This document shows, one piece after another, positions 1-8,631 of a DNA stretch of 64,000 nucleotides. Location: contig CBDCEX010000017.1 in assembly GCA_965216025.1 (NCBI GenBank), positions 930,001 to 994,000 of the forward strand, in the 5' to 3' direction. Under the pieces are notes generated by a model. That model made no database searches. It was not told the DNA's origin and was given only the letters and a program-made list of their open reading frames with translations. Source of the stretch: JADFQT01 sp965216025 (GTDB lineage Bacteria > Chloroflexota > Dehalococcoidia > Lucifugimonadales > UBA3495). Position 1 is the first letter of the stretch. Every line of letters starts with the position of its first letter. Both the position numbers and the translations under genes were made by a program.

Positions 1-580
1 CCCCGACTGTCACGGCCTGTTCACTAGCGTAAAAATCACCACTTGTCATGTGGCCAACCCGGGTTTTGGACACTTCCGGCCAGTCCTGCATCATCTGATG
101 GGGATTGCGTTGGCCGTGCTCTTTAACCGCGGTGGACGACCGGCGATCGGAGTTCCCTTCCCGCAGAACCGGGTTGACCGCACTACCCAACACCCTGGAA
201 AAGCGCTGATGCAGGTCGCGTTCTTTGTCGGTTGTAGGCACATCGGGGTAGTCGGGAATATTATATCCCTTGTCCTGTAATTCCTTGATCGCCTCCTTTA
301 ACTGGGGAATAGAGGCACTGATATTGGGCAGCTTGACAATGTTCGCCGCCGGGTCCAAGCACAGCTCACCGGCCATGGTCAGATAATCGGAGATTTTTTG
401 CTCATCTGTCAGATTGTCTGGGAAATTGGCGATAATGCGGCCAGTCAACGAGATATCCCAGGTCTCCAGTTCAATGCCGGACCCCTTGGTAAAAGCCTGG
501 AGAATCGGCAAAAACGAGTAGGTGGCCAGGGCCGGAGCCTCATCAACTTGAGTATAAATAATCGAGGACGTTTCTGGCAT
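1..580 (-). CDS. icd: Monomeric NADP-dependent isocitrate dehydrogenase, N-terminal part
   Basis: The gene runs off the left edge, so only about 193 N-terminal residues are visible. The translated start (MPETSSIIYTQVDEAPALAT) and the downstream motifs LPNISASIPQLKEAIKELQ and GSAVNPVLREGNSDRR are characteristic of the roughly 740-residue monomeric isocitrate dehydrogenase, which oxidises isocitrate to 2-oxoglutarate with NADP in the TCA cycle. It is unrelated in fold detail to the common dimeric enzyme. The start is fixed by an AAGGAG ribosome site a few bases upstream. No damage is seen in the visible part. Confidence 0.93.
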   Translation of the reverse strand, partial: MPETSSIIYTQVDEAPALATYSFLPILQAFTKGSGIELETWDISLTGRIIANFPDNLTDEQKISDYLTMAGELCLDPAANIVKLPNISASIPQLKEAIKELQDKGYNIPDYPDVPTTDKERDLHQRFSRVLGSAVNPVLREGNSDRRSSTAVKEHGQRNPHQMMQDWPEVSKTRVGHMTSGDFYASEQAVTVG

Positions 581-951
581 ATTCTTCTCCTTAATAAACA
601 AGTTTCACAGGCTGCTACGAGCTGCCAAGAGATGTTTAACTATAGTTCCGGCATATGAATTGATTCCGATAATTTCGCCAAAATTATTGTTTATTGACGA
701 GATTGGCGTTTCAAAATGTGCCGAAACTGGGGAATGTATTCGCGGGCGGGCATGCTTCCCATCCCACGGTTGGGGGTGGACTCTGCTCGCCCGCCTCTGC
801 CGGAAGACTACTGGCCCAATTGACCGAATTTTTTAAGCCAAGGGCCAGATAGCAAACGCTCATCTACCGGTATCTGGGCTTAAGTCCGACCCATTATACC
901 CCGGCTTATCTCTTACGGCTACCTCGCACCCTCGGCTAGGGTCTCTCGATT
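581..951. other. Intergenic stretch without a recognisable gene
   Basis: This is the upstream region of icd. I see no open frame with a credible product and no RNA gene. The icd promoter should lie here, but no clear -35/-10 pair stands out. Confidence 0.4.
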
Positions 952-1168
952 GTCATTGCGAGGACCCTAGGCCCGAAGCAATCTCATGAAGGTATGAGGG
1001 GATTGCTTCGCTGTGCTACTCTGTAAATAGCCCGTTCGCCCTTCGAGAGCCGCAGGACAAACGGGATCCCTACCGGTCGTGATGAGCCCGTCGAACCATG
1101 AGCCGAGGGGAACCCATTTTCACCTGTCGGTAGCGCTCCGCCGGAGCATGAAAACTCGCAATAACACT
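952..1168 (-). repeat. Interspersed repeat R1, copy 1
   Basis: This copy runs opposite to three others in the window. It starts with GTCATTGCGAG, contains the AAGCAATCTC core, the block CTATTTACAGAG (as its complement), a CGTTCG/CGAACGGG hairpin-like block, and ends near CTCGCAATAACAC. It lies between icd and the DUF255 gene and carries no reading frame of its own. The ends are near-inverted copies of each other, as in small non-autonomous elements. Confidence 0.8.
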
Positions 1169-1279
1169 GGGGGGAACCAAAAGGCCCTGCCCCACACCAG
1201 GTCCCCCTAGCAGTAAGTCGGCCAGACCATGTGCCTCTGATCCGTCCTATGCCTGCTCAGCCGTCTACCAGCTTCAGAT

Positions 1280-3349
1280 TCAAGCCTCCAATTGCCCGGC
1301 CAGGGCTGCGGGCTCGGTTACCGGCAGCTGGCATACGTAATGCTGGCAGACATAGGCCGTGGGTTGCCCTTCGACCAAGCCCCGCTGTTCCAGCAGAGGG
1401 AGAGTCGCAGCGAAGGATGCCTCGGCTGCATCAAGGTTCTGGCCAGTATCGGTGGCTCCCATAACCACCCGATTGGGGAGATAGCGGTGAAACACCCTAT
1501 CCTTTAGGGCCTGGGTTCGGGCGTCCTCTTTGGACCCGACGATGACAATCTCCTTGGGGAGGGACAGGTAAAAATCCAGGGCCGCCAGCCATTGGCCGGT
1601 GCCGCCCGGGGCTCGGGCCATCAGCTGATGGATTGCCCGCAGCGGCGCGGCGGCCTTGGTCTGATACTCTTCCTTGCCAGTAATGACAGCCAGGCGCAGC
1701 AGCACCTCGGTCGCTACCGAGCCCCCGCAGGGCTGGGCATTGTCGAATACGTCCCGGGGTCGGACCACCAGAGATTCATGGTCAATTCCGGTGTCGTAAA
1801 ACCCGCCCAGCTCCTCATCCCAGAACAACCGGAGCATCTCATCCGCCAGTCCCACGGCCTCTCGCAGCCAACGAAGCTCGAAGGTCGCTTCGTAGAGGGC
1901 TAGCAGACCATCGGCGGTGAAGGCGTAGTCTTCCAAGTAGCCCAATAGCTTGGCTTGACCCTCACGGAAGGTACGCAGCAGGCGGCCCTCCGGCCTCATG
2001 TTTTCCAGCAAAAAGGCGGCGTTTTCGCTGGCCGCTTCCAGGTAATCCTGGCGGTTCAGCGCCGCGCCGGCTTCGGCAAGGCTGCGGAGCATCATCCCGT
2101 TCCAGGAGGTGAGCACCTTGTCGTCTCGCAAGGGATGAATCCGCTGTTCTCTCAGCTCCAGCAACTGGGCTTTGCCCCGCTGGATGGCGGAAACCAGCTG
2201 TTCCAAGGGGAGGCCCTTTTCTTGGGCAAAGGTCATGGCCTTTTTGTTAATGTTGGGGATATTTGAGCCCTCGAAGTTGCCCCGCTCGGTTATATCGAAA
2301 AAGTCGGCAAACAGGCTACCCTCCTCTTCGCCTAGCTCCGAGACTACCTGAGCCCGGCTCCAGAGAAAAAACTTCCCCTCCTCTCCTTCGCTATCAGCGT
2401 CCTGGGCTGAATAAAAACCGCCTTGCGGGTCGGTCATCTCGCGCAGCACGTAGTCCAGAATCTCCTCGGTTATCCGCCGATAAAGGGGTCGCTGGGTCAG
2501 CTGGTAGGCGTGCAAGTAGAGGCGGGCCAGCAGGGCGTTGTCGTAGAGCATCTTTTCGAAGTGGGGGACCAGCCAGTAGGTGTCGGTGGAGTAGCGGTGG
2601 AACCCACCACCTATTTGGTCGTACATGCCGCCGCGCGCCATTTTCTCCAGGGTCAGATTTACCATCTCCAGGGTGTGCTCGTCTCTCGTCCGATGGTAGT
2701 GACGCAGCAGGAACTCTGGGGTCATCGGTTGGGGAAACTTGGGCGCCGCGCCAAAGCCGCCGTTCTGGTAATCGAAATTTGAGGCCAGCTGGGAGTAGGC
2801 CTGGTGCAGAATTTCATCGGTAAGAAGGCCGCCGCCCTTGGCCAATTGACCGGTGCGTCCCATCTGCTCAGTCAGCTGATTGGTCACCCGCTCAATCTCT
2901 CCGCGATTAGTCCGGTAGGCCTGGCTAACCGATTCCAAGATTCTGGCAAAGCCCGGCATTCCTGCCCGGTCTGCCGGCGGGAAGTAAGTACCTCCGTAGA
3001 AGGGCTTGCCCTGGGGAGTGAGAAACACCGTCATAGGCCAACCGCCAGCACCGGTGAGGGCCTGCACGGCCTCCATATATACCGCATCCAGGTCTGGCCG
3101 CTCCTCCCGGTCGACCTTGATGCTGATAAAGTTCTGGTTCATCAGAGCGGCGATAGCTTCGTCTTCGAAGGACTCCCGTTCCATGACGTGGCACCAATGG
3201 CAGGCCGAGTAGCCGATGCTTAACATAATCGGCATGTCCTCATTCACCGCCCGCTGCAACGCCTCCTCTCCCCAAGGATACCAATTCACCGGGTTGTGGG
3301 CGTGCTGCAACAGATAGGGGCTGGTTTCATTTATCAAGCGATTGGGCAT
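1280..3349 (-). CDS. DUF255 / thioredoxin-like protein of the YyaL-SSP411 family
   Basis: The 689-residue protein has the full family architecture. An N-terminal thioredoxin-like domain carries SACHWCHVM with cysteines at residues 50 and 53, followed by KVDREERPD and GGWPMTVFLTP. A long alpha-barrel region related to cellobiose 2-epimerase-type (alpha/alpha)6 folds makes up the remainder. The biochemical role of this family is not settled; a redox or sugar-related role is inferred from fold only. The start is supported by a GGGGA site just upstream. It is monocistronic, lying between repeat R1 and the divergently transcribed thioredoxin-fold lipoprotein gene. Confidence 0.92.
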   Translation of the reverse strand: MPNRLINETSPYLLQHAHNPVNWYPWGEEALQRAVNEDMPIMLSIGYSACHWCHVMERESFEDEAIAALMNQNFISIKVDREERPDLDAVYMEAVQALTGAGGWPMTVFLTPQGKPFYGGTYFPPADRAGMPGFARILESVSQAYRTNRGEIERVTNQLTEQMGRTGQLAKGGGLLTDEILHQAYSQLASNFDYQNGGFGAAPKFPQPMTPEFLLRHYHRTRDEHTLEMVNLTLEKMARGGMYDQIGGGFHRYSTDTYWLVPHFEKMLYDNALLARLYLHAYQLTQRPLYRRITEEILDYVLREMTDPQGGFYSAQDADSEGEEGKFFLWSRAQVVSELGEEEGSLFADFFDITERGNFEGSNIPNINKKAMTFAQEKGLPLEQLVSAIQRGKAQLLELREQRIHPLRDDKVLTSWNGMMLRSLAEAGAALNRQDYLEAASENAAFLLENMRPEGRLLRTFREGQAKLLGYLEDYAFTADGLLALYEATFELRWLREAVGLADEMLRLFWDEELGGFYDTGIDHESLVVRPRDVFDNAQPCGGSVATEVLLRLAVITGKEEYQTKAAAPLRAIHQLMARAPGGTGQWLAALDFYLSLPKEIVIVGSKEDARTQALKDRVFHRYLPNRVVMGATDTGQNLDAAEASFAATLPLLEQRGLVEGQPTAYVCQHYVCQLPVTEPAALAGQLEA

Positions 3350-3580
3350 AATTCACGGTCCCCAGAGCGCGGCAGAATGTTTGTTATACTGATTAGGGTC
3401 TGGACTCGCACAGGATAACAGAAACTCTCCGGCGCGGTGAGGCACCGGCTTATCCAGCCCTATCCAGGGGAAATCCCGGACCCTCAGAAACCCTGGGCCG
3501 GCCGCTACAAAGTGGGGGCACATTCATCAATCCAGGGCAACCTCCCGTTCCAGCCCTGAGGAGAAGCGGAGGACGCGAAA

Positions 3581-4548
3581 TTGTCCAAATTAGTTCAGGT
3601 TGCCCGCGCTACAATGCGTAATACGCCTACGGTACTCCTCCTCGCGGCATTGGTGTGGCTGTTCCTGGGCTGTGGCCCCAGTGCGGAGCCAGCAGCAGGC
3701 GAGTCAGTCGCCAATCCAGCTGCTCGGAGCACCGGGTCTGATGCTGAGCCGACTAGGGTGGAGACAATGGTTGTTCCTGACACTGCTGCGACTGAGCCGA
3801 TGGCTACTTCGGACAATGCTGCGACTGAGCCGATGGCTACTTCGGACAATGCTGCGACTTCGGACAATGCTGCGACTGAGCCGATGCTACTTCGGACAAT
3901 GGTGCGACTGAGCCGATTGCTACTTCGGACAATGCTGCGACTGAGCCGATTGCTACTTCGGACAATGGTGCGACTGAGCCTATTACTACTCCGGACAATG
4001 CTGCCACTGAGCCGGTGGCTACTCCGGACAATGCTGCGATCCAGCCGATTGCTACCCCGCAGCAGACAGTCGTCGCGCCCGACCACCGGCCAGATGCCCC
4101 GGCGGTGGGCACTCAGGTGGGAAACCATATTCCCAGCTTCACTATGAGGCTGGTTGATGGCACCAAGGTGACCTCGGCAGAGCTTTTGAAGGAGGGTCAG
4201 CCCACCTTCCTGATAACCTTTACGACCTGGTGACCCACCTGTCGCGCCGAGTTGCGGCGCCTGATGGAGGTGTACCCGGATTATGCCGGCCGGGTGGCGC
4301 TTTACGCGGTTGGTTCCGATCCGACCGAGGACCTGGCACGACTGGAGAGATTTCGGCTGGCCCAAGAACAAACCTGGACAGTGGCCAAGCCGGTGGGGAG
4401 CATGCTCCAGGACCTGAAGGTGCTGCAGCGCTCCACCAAGATCGCTTTCGATGCCAGCGGCGTTATCACCTATCGGGCGCGCTTCGGGCAGGGAGATGCG
4501 GAAGAATGGAGGCAGGTTTTTCAAGAACTGGCGGCATCGAGCAAATGA
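3581..4548 (+). CDS. Thioredoxin-fold (TlpA/AhpC-TSA-like) lipoprotein, candidate selenoprotein with one frameshift
   Basis: Translation starts at TTG (3581) behind GGAGG. Residues 1-31 are a signal peptide ending in the lipobox FLGC, so the product should be a membrane-anchored exported protein. A linker of 11-residue ATEPxATSDNA repeats follows. One base is missing near 3885 (GATGCTAC where the other units have GATGGCTAC), moving the frame from 2 to 1. The thioredoxin-fold domain then reads GNHIPSFTMRLVDG...PTFLITFTTW, TGA at 4231-4233, PTCRAELRRL and on to 4548. Family members have WCPxC here, so TGA replaces the first catalytic Cys (about residue 218). A hairpin follows at SECIS distance and selA is in the window. 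I infer a W-Sec-P-T-C redox centre. The alternatives are a nonsense mutation or a pseudogene; the frameshift may be a sequencing error. Confidence 0.72.
3787..4050 (+). repeat. 33-bp tandem repeat array coding for an 11-residue linker unit
   Basis: About eight units plus one partial unit encode A-T-E-P-(M/I/V)-A-T-(S/P)-D-N-(A/G). The array lies inside the lipoprotein gene between the signal peptide and the thioredoxin domain. Because 33 is a multiple of 3, changes in unit number would keep the frame. The observed frame change comes instead from one missing base inside a unit. Confidence 0.9.
4234..4272 (+). promoter_or_regulatory. Candidate bacterial SECIS hairpin after the in-frame TGA
   Basis: Ten bases after TGA a 6-bp perfect stem GCGCCG/CGGCGC (4244-4249 with 4255-4260) closes a 5-base AGTTG loop, giving a 17-nt upper hairpin. 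An outer 5-bp helix CACCT/AGGTG (4236-4240 with 4268-4272) extends it across an internal loop. Size and spacing resemble the E. coli fdhF SECIS, whose 17-nt hairpin lies about 11 bases past UGA. SelB recognition cannot be judged by eye. Confidence 0.6.
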
Positions 4549-4575
4549 CTGCTGGCTCGGGGCTTCCCGGACTTG

Positions 4576-4750
4576 GACATCCCCCAATGACCCCCTGCCC
4601 AAGCTGGACAAGGTAATCGTCACGCCCCATACGGCGGGACCGACTTTTGAGTCACTGCCCGAACGGGCCATCAACTCCTTTGCCAACATCCAGCGAGGAT
4701 GGGGCGGAGAGCCTCCCCTCTGGACCGCCGAGTTCGAAGCGCCCGAGGAG
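4576..4750 (+). pseudogene. C-terminal remnant of a D-2-hydroxyacid dehydrogenase
   Basis: The frame reads NDPLPKLDKVIVTPHTAGPT followed by a helix and QRGWGGEPPLW. This matches the end of D-isomer-specific 2-hydroxyacid dehydrogenases, including the catalytic-His segment (TPH) and the closing helix with RGEPP. There is no NAD-binding domain upstream; the thioredoxin-fold gene ends 27 bases before it. I read it as a leftover fragment of a deleted gene. Confidence 0.6.
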
Positions 4751-4840
4751 GAGTGCCATCTCCGGACTCAAAGTAGCATAAAAAATGGCGGAAGATTTAC
4801 CTCCCGCCGCAGTAGGCCCTTCCGTCTGATTCCGGTGGCG

Positions 4841-5047
4841 CTATCTGGTGATTATCACCGCCAACACAATCCCGACTGCTGTCAGTATGGTCGCTGCCAC
4901 GTTCCCGAAAGCTATCTGTGTCAATACATTCATGCGCGAGTTCATTTCGCCGAATCTGGAGTTCATGTCGGTGCGTAAGGTCGGCACCTCAGATTCCAAA
5001 TGCTCTACGGCCACTTCCAGCCGGTCTATCCTTGGGTCTTGAGTCAT
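4841..5047 (-). CDS. Small coiled-coil protein with a C-terminal membrane anchor
   Basis: The product has 68 residues. Residues 5-40 are a heptad-like helix (IDRLEVAVEHLESEVPTLRT and on to MNSRMNVL) and residues 46-66 form one hydrophobic segment ending in TR. This looks like the short tail-anchored coiled-coil proteins often annotated as hypothetical. No function is recognised. It lies 88 bp downstream of the next minus-strand gene. Confidence 0.6.
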   Translation of the reverse strand: MTQDPRIDRLEVAVEHLESEVPTLRTDMNSRFGEMNSRMNVLTQIAFGNVAATILTAVGIVLAVIITR

Positions 5048-5135
5048 TGAATTACTTATCTCAGGCGCTAGTGTAAACAGTCCATCAGGAGGCCATTTTG
5101 AATGCTATGCTAAACCTCCGGATAATTTTGGCTAC

Positions 5136-5558
5136 TTAAGAAAAAATACTATGAAGCGCATCGTTGAATCGGTCAACGGGAGAATCAGAGCCAGCCAGAT
5201 TATCTTCAAGTAGTTCCCATCGTTCAGGGTCGATGTCCTTACTCATTCTGTTTACAAATTCCGCATCTTTCGGTAGGGTAGTTACAGAGCCTCTGATCAA
5301 CTCTGGCATTTTTTGGTTGATTACACTGGTATCGAAGTCAAACACTCCACATGCGACCGCCAATACATGTGGTACGAGTTGATTCTCCAACCAGAAACGA
5401 ACCCTCTCTTCAAACTCGATCTGGTCTTGGTGGCTCCGGCTCGGTTTTCCATCCTCGGTGACGTCTTTGATGTACTGGGCGATCTCTTCTTTGAGTAGCC
5501 GTTCAAGGACTTTAGATTTCTCCACTTCGCCTCCCTCCATACTCCTTACCTGCCTCAA
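5136..5558 (-). CDS. Hypothetical soluble protein
   Basis: The 140-residue acidic protein has no signal peptide, membrane segment or recognised motif. It is predicted largely helical. Translation may begin at Met1 or at Met8 (MEGGEVEKSK), the latter fitting a more typical charged start. It sits just downstream of thrS on the same strand, about 30 bp away, so co-transcription is possible. Codon use is less GC-rich than in its neighbours, as is that of the region 5050-5160, which could point to a recent arrival. Confidence 0.6.
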   Translation of the reverse strand: MRQVRSMEGGEVEKSKVLERLLKEEIAQYIKDVTEDGKPSRSHQDQIEFEERVRFWLENQLVPHVLAVACGVFDFDTSVINQKMPELIRGSVTTLPKDAEFVNRMSKDIDPERWELLEDNLAGSDSPVDRFNDALHSIFS

Positions 5559-5589
5559 ATCTCTGCTGCCGAGTCAATTATACCATTCC

Positions 5590-7344
5590 CTACCCCGCCA
5601 ACTCGTCCTTCATTCGCTGCGCTACCTCGGCCAGGGGTAATGGTCCCAGGTTCGTGCCTTCCCGCAGGCGCACCGCCGCCGCTCCCTGCTCTATCTCCGC
5701 GTCGCCCACAACCAGCATGTAGGGAACTTTCTGAAGCTGGGCCTGGCGGATTTTCTGGTTCATCCGCTCCCCTCGGGAGTCCACCTCCACCCGGAATCCC
5801 TGGTCCTGGAGCTGCTGCCGCACCGACTGGGCGTAATCCAGGTGCCGGTCGGCAATGGGTATCACCACCGCCTGGACCGGCGCCAGCCACAGCGGGAAAG
5901 CCCCGGCGTAGTGCTCAATCAAGACTCCCAAAAACCGCTCCAGCGACCCGAGAATGGCCCGGTGGACCATGTAGGGCCGGCTTCGGCCACCCTCCGAGTC
6001 TTGGTAGGTGAGGTCGAACCGTTCCGGCAGGTTAAAGTCGAACTGCACCGTGGTGCACTGCCAGTCCCGTCCCAGGGCGTCTTTGATCTTGATGTCGATC
6101 TTCGGGCCGTAGAACGCGCCGCCGCCGTCGTCAATGTTGTAGTCCAGCCCCCGGTCCACCAAGGCCTTCCGCAATGACTCGGTGGCGTGCTCCCACATCT
6201 CCTGGTCGCCGACGTGCTTCTCTGGCCGGGTGGACAGGGAGATGGAGTACTCGCTGAAGCCGAAGGCCTCCAGCAACTCAAAGGTCAGGTCCAGCACCCC
6301 GCCGATCTCATCCTCCACCTGCTCCGGTAGACAGAAGATGTGGGCATCGTCTTGGGTGAAGCCGCGCACCCGCATCAAACCGTGCAGCACGCCGCTGCGC
6401 TCGTAGCGGTACACGGTGCCCAACTCGGCAATGCGCAGGGGAAGCTCCCGGTAGCTGTGCAGGTTGGAGCGGTAGATCATGATGTGGAAGGGACAGTTCA
6501 TGGGCTTGAGAAAATACTCCTGCTCGTCCACTTCCACCGGCGCGTACATGCTCTCCCGATAAAAGTCTAGGTGACCGCTGGTCTGCCAGAGCTGGGCCCG
6601 TCCGATGTGCGGCGAGTAGACAATGCTGTAGCCGTGCCGGAAGTGGAGGTCCCGCCAGTAATCCTCTAGCTTGGAGCGGATGACTCCTCCCTTGGGATGC
6701 CACACCACCAGCCCCGGACCGATTTCTTCGTGGATGCTGAACAACCCCAGCTGACGCCCCAAGACCCGGTGGTCCCGCTTCTCCGCCTCTTCCAGCCTAG
6801 TCAGGTGGTCCTCCAGCAGTTCCTGGCTCTCGAAGGCGGTGCCATAGATGCGTTGCAGCATGGGACGGTGCTCGTTCCCCCGCCAGTAAGCGCCGGCCAC
6901 ACTTAGCAGCTTTAACGCCGGAATCTGGTCGGTACTCTCCAGGTGAGGGCCCTGGCAGAGGTCGCTAAAATCGCCGTGGCGGTAAATGCTCAGCGTCTCG
7001 GCGTCGGGGATGGCATCAATGATCTCCAGCTTGTAGGGCTGATCGGCGAAGCGGATTTTGGCCTCTTCCCGGCTGAGTTCTTCCCGCTGGAAGGCGGAGC
7101 TTCTGGATATGGCCTCCAGCATCAATTTCTGGATGCTCTCCAGGTCCTCGGGCGTGAAGGGCCGGGAAACCTCGAAGTCGTAGTAAAAGCCGTCTTGGGT
7201 TGGCGGGCCAATGCCCATTTTTGCCTCGGGAAAGAGCTGCAACACGGCGTCCGCCATCACATGCGCCGCCGAATGGCGCATCCGGTGCCGCAGCTCTTCC
7301 GTGGGGCTGATTTTCTGAGTATCCACACTAGCGTGGTCCAGCAT
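5590..7344 (-). CDS. thrS: Threonyl-tRNA synthetase
   Basis: The 584-residue class II synthetase charges tRNA-Thr. It begins directly with the editing domain (HSAAH zinc-type motif near residue 24-28, then GPPTQDGFYYDF) and so lacks the N-terminal TGS domain of the 640-residue E. coli type. The catalytic core shows motif 2 (RYERSGVLHGLMRVRGFTQ), KPMNCPFHIMIY with the zinc-binding Cys, and GRDWQCTTVQFDFNLPERF. The anticodon-binding domain closes the protein. No T-box leader was seen in the 155 bp upstream. Confidence 0.96.
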   Translation of the reverse strand: MLDHASVDTQKISPTEELRHRMRHSAAHVMADAVLQLFPEAKMGIGPPTQDGFYYDFEVSRPFTPEDLESIQKLMLEAISRSSAFQREELSREEAKIRFADQPYKLEIIDAIPDAETLSIYRHGDFSDLCQGPHLESTDQIPALKLLSVAGAYWRGNEHRPMLQRIYGTAFESQELLEDHLTRLEEAEKRDHRVLGRQLGLFSIHEEIGPGLVVWHPKGGVIRSKLEDYWRDLHFRHGYSIVYSPHIGRAQLWQTSGHLDFYRESMYAPVEVDEQEYFLKPMNCPFHIMIYRSNLHSYRELPLRIAELGTVYRYERSGVLHGLMRVRGFTQDDAHIFCLPEQVEDEIGGVLDLTFELLEAFGFSEYSISLSTRPEKHVGDQEMWEHATESLRKALVDRGLDYNIDDGGGAFYGPKIDIKIKDALGRDWQCTTVQFDFNLPERFDLTYQDSEGGRSRPYMVHRAILGSLERFLGVLIEHYAGAFPLWLAPVQAVVIPIADRHLDYAQSVRQQLQDQGFRVEVDSRGERMNQKIRQAQLQKVPYMLVVGDAEIEQGAAAVRLREGTNLGPLPLAEVAQRMKDELAG

Positions 7345-7499
7345 TTTCTCGTCCTGAATTAAAACTAGGTCGCCAACAGAGTGCCTTTCAGCAGGCTTTT
7401 ATCAAGCTATTGGTATCCCGATGATCCCCATTATACCCATACGACTGGGGCATAACATGGGCGGTAGGCTCCAGGGTTGGTCCAATCGGAGTCAAGCCC

Positions 7500-8141
7500 T
7501 CAAGGGTTCCAGTTCTGATCGTGGAACAGGCCGCGGAGGTCGCGGTTCTTTATGGCGCCGGTAATTCGCCCCCAGTTGGCGGCAACGTAAGTACCGGAAG
7601 CAAGCACGGTCAAAAACAGACACAAGGCGACCTGAGCGGCGTCCTGGGTGGTTGCCACGGTCAGGGTATTGAAGACTATAAAGCCTACTCCTACGCCGGT
7701 TACCACGTTACGGGTTAACAGGGTTACGATTAGAGTTGGCACCAGCGAGATCAGGGTCAGGGGGAGAAACATCGCCAGAGAGATACCCAGGATGGTCGCC
7801 ACTCCCTTGCCTCCCCGGAAACCCAGCACCACCGGCCAGTTATGCCCCAAAACCACCAAGGTGGCGGTAAGAAACACGGTCCATGGCGGTGCGCCCAGCC
7901 ATTGGGGAAGCAATACAGCCAGAGCGCCCTTTAACGAATCCACCGAGAGCACCAGCAGGGAGCCCAGAACCCCCACTTGATGATAGGCGTTGAGCGCGCC
8001 GACGTTTTTGCTGCCCAGCTCTCGGATGTCTTCGCCGCGCAGGATCTTAACAACCAGGTAGGCCGTTGGTACGGAGCCCAGCAAATAAGAGCCCACGCCT
8101 AACCCAATGGCGGTCAACCAATCCAAGCGCAAACCCTCCAA
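7500..8141 (-). CDS. plsY: Glycerol-3-phosphate acyltransferase PlsY
   Basis: This 213-residue integral membrane enzyme transfers an acyl group from acyl-phosphate to glycerol-3-phosphate, the first step of phospholipid synthesis. It shows the three conserved cytosolic motifs: SVPTAYLVVK near the N-terminus, ELGSKNVGALNAY, and GFRGGKGVATILG. About five hydrophobic segments are visible. It lies upstream of thrS on the same strand with a 155-bp gap. Confidence 0.95.
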   Translation of the reverse strand: MEGLRLDWLTAIGLGVGSYLLGSVPTAYLVVKILRGEDIRELGSKNVGALNAYHQVGVLGSLLVLSVDSLKGALAVLLPQWLGAPPWTVFLTATLVVLGHNWPVVLGFRGGKGVATILGISLAMFLPLTLISLVPTLIVTLLTRNVVTGVGVGFIVFNTLTVATTQDAAQVALCLFLTVLASGTYVAANWGRITGAIKNRDLRGLFHDQNWNP

Positions 8142-8244
8142 TCATCTCTGGGCGCCGCGACTAGAATCACGCCAACAATCTTAGTCAAAAATCATCGCTG
8201 CTGGCAACGGGGTTCCTGGCTCCAGGTCCAGGATCCTATCGTTT

Positions 8245-8489
8245 TCATTGCGAGTTATCATGCTCCGCCGGAGCGCCACCGAAAGATGAAAATGGATTCC
8301 TATCGGCTCATGGTTCGACGCTCGTCACCACGAGCGGTAGGAATCCCGTTAGTCCTGAGGCTCTCGAAGGGCGAACGGGCTATTTACAGAGCGAGGGCCG
8401 ATGGCCTGAAGCAATCTCATTAGGGTAAGAAGAGATTGCTTCCCGAAGTTTATCCTGAGCGCAGCCGAAGGGCTGGCAATGACACTGGG
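8245..8489 (+). repeat. Interspersed repeat R1, copy 2
   Basis: It starts TCATTGCGAGTTATCATGCT and ends near GGCAATGACACTGGG. It carries the same internal blocks as the copies at 952, 20329 and 33007: CGCTCCGGCGG-like arms, ATGAAAATGGATTCC, the GGTTCGACG/CACGAGCGGTAGG block, CTCTCGAAGGGCGAACGGG and AAGCAATCTC. It separates the divergent plsY and prfB genes and could carry promoter or terminator signals. Confidence 0.85.
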
Positions 8490-8631
8490 AGAGCCGAAAG
8501 GCCCTGTTTTGCGTCTGGCGGAAAGACCACGGGCAGGGGGATTTGGGTTAAACTATAGTTAATCCATAATCGCAAGAAAAGTGGGCAAGATGCCCGTTGG
8601 GCGCCTCTTACTCTGAAAAAAGGATGAGGAT

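Noticed and set aside
2263..2823. Plus-strand frame within the DUF255 gene
   Set aside because: It is compositional shadow without motifs; the minus-strand protein is clearly real.
3787..4050. 33-bp regular repeats resembling a CRISPR array
   Set aside because: The units are contiguous without spacers and encode a protein linker; no cas genes are present.
3595..4689. Long minus-strand open frame opposite the candidate selenoprotein gene
   Set aside because: It is produced by the repeat array read backwards. It has no family resemblance, and the plus strand carries the signal peptide, lipobox and thioredoxin motif.
7345..7499. T-box leader upstream of thrS
   Set aside because: No T-box consensus or antiterminator structure could be seen.
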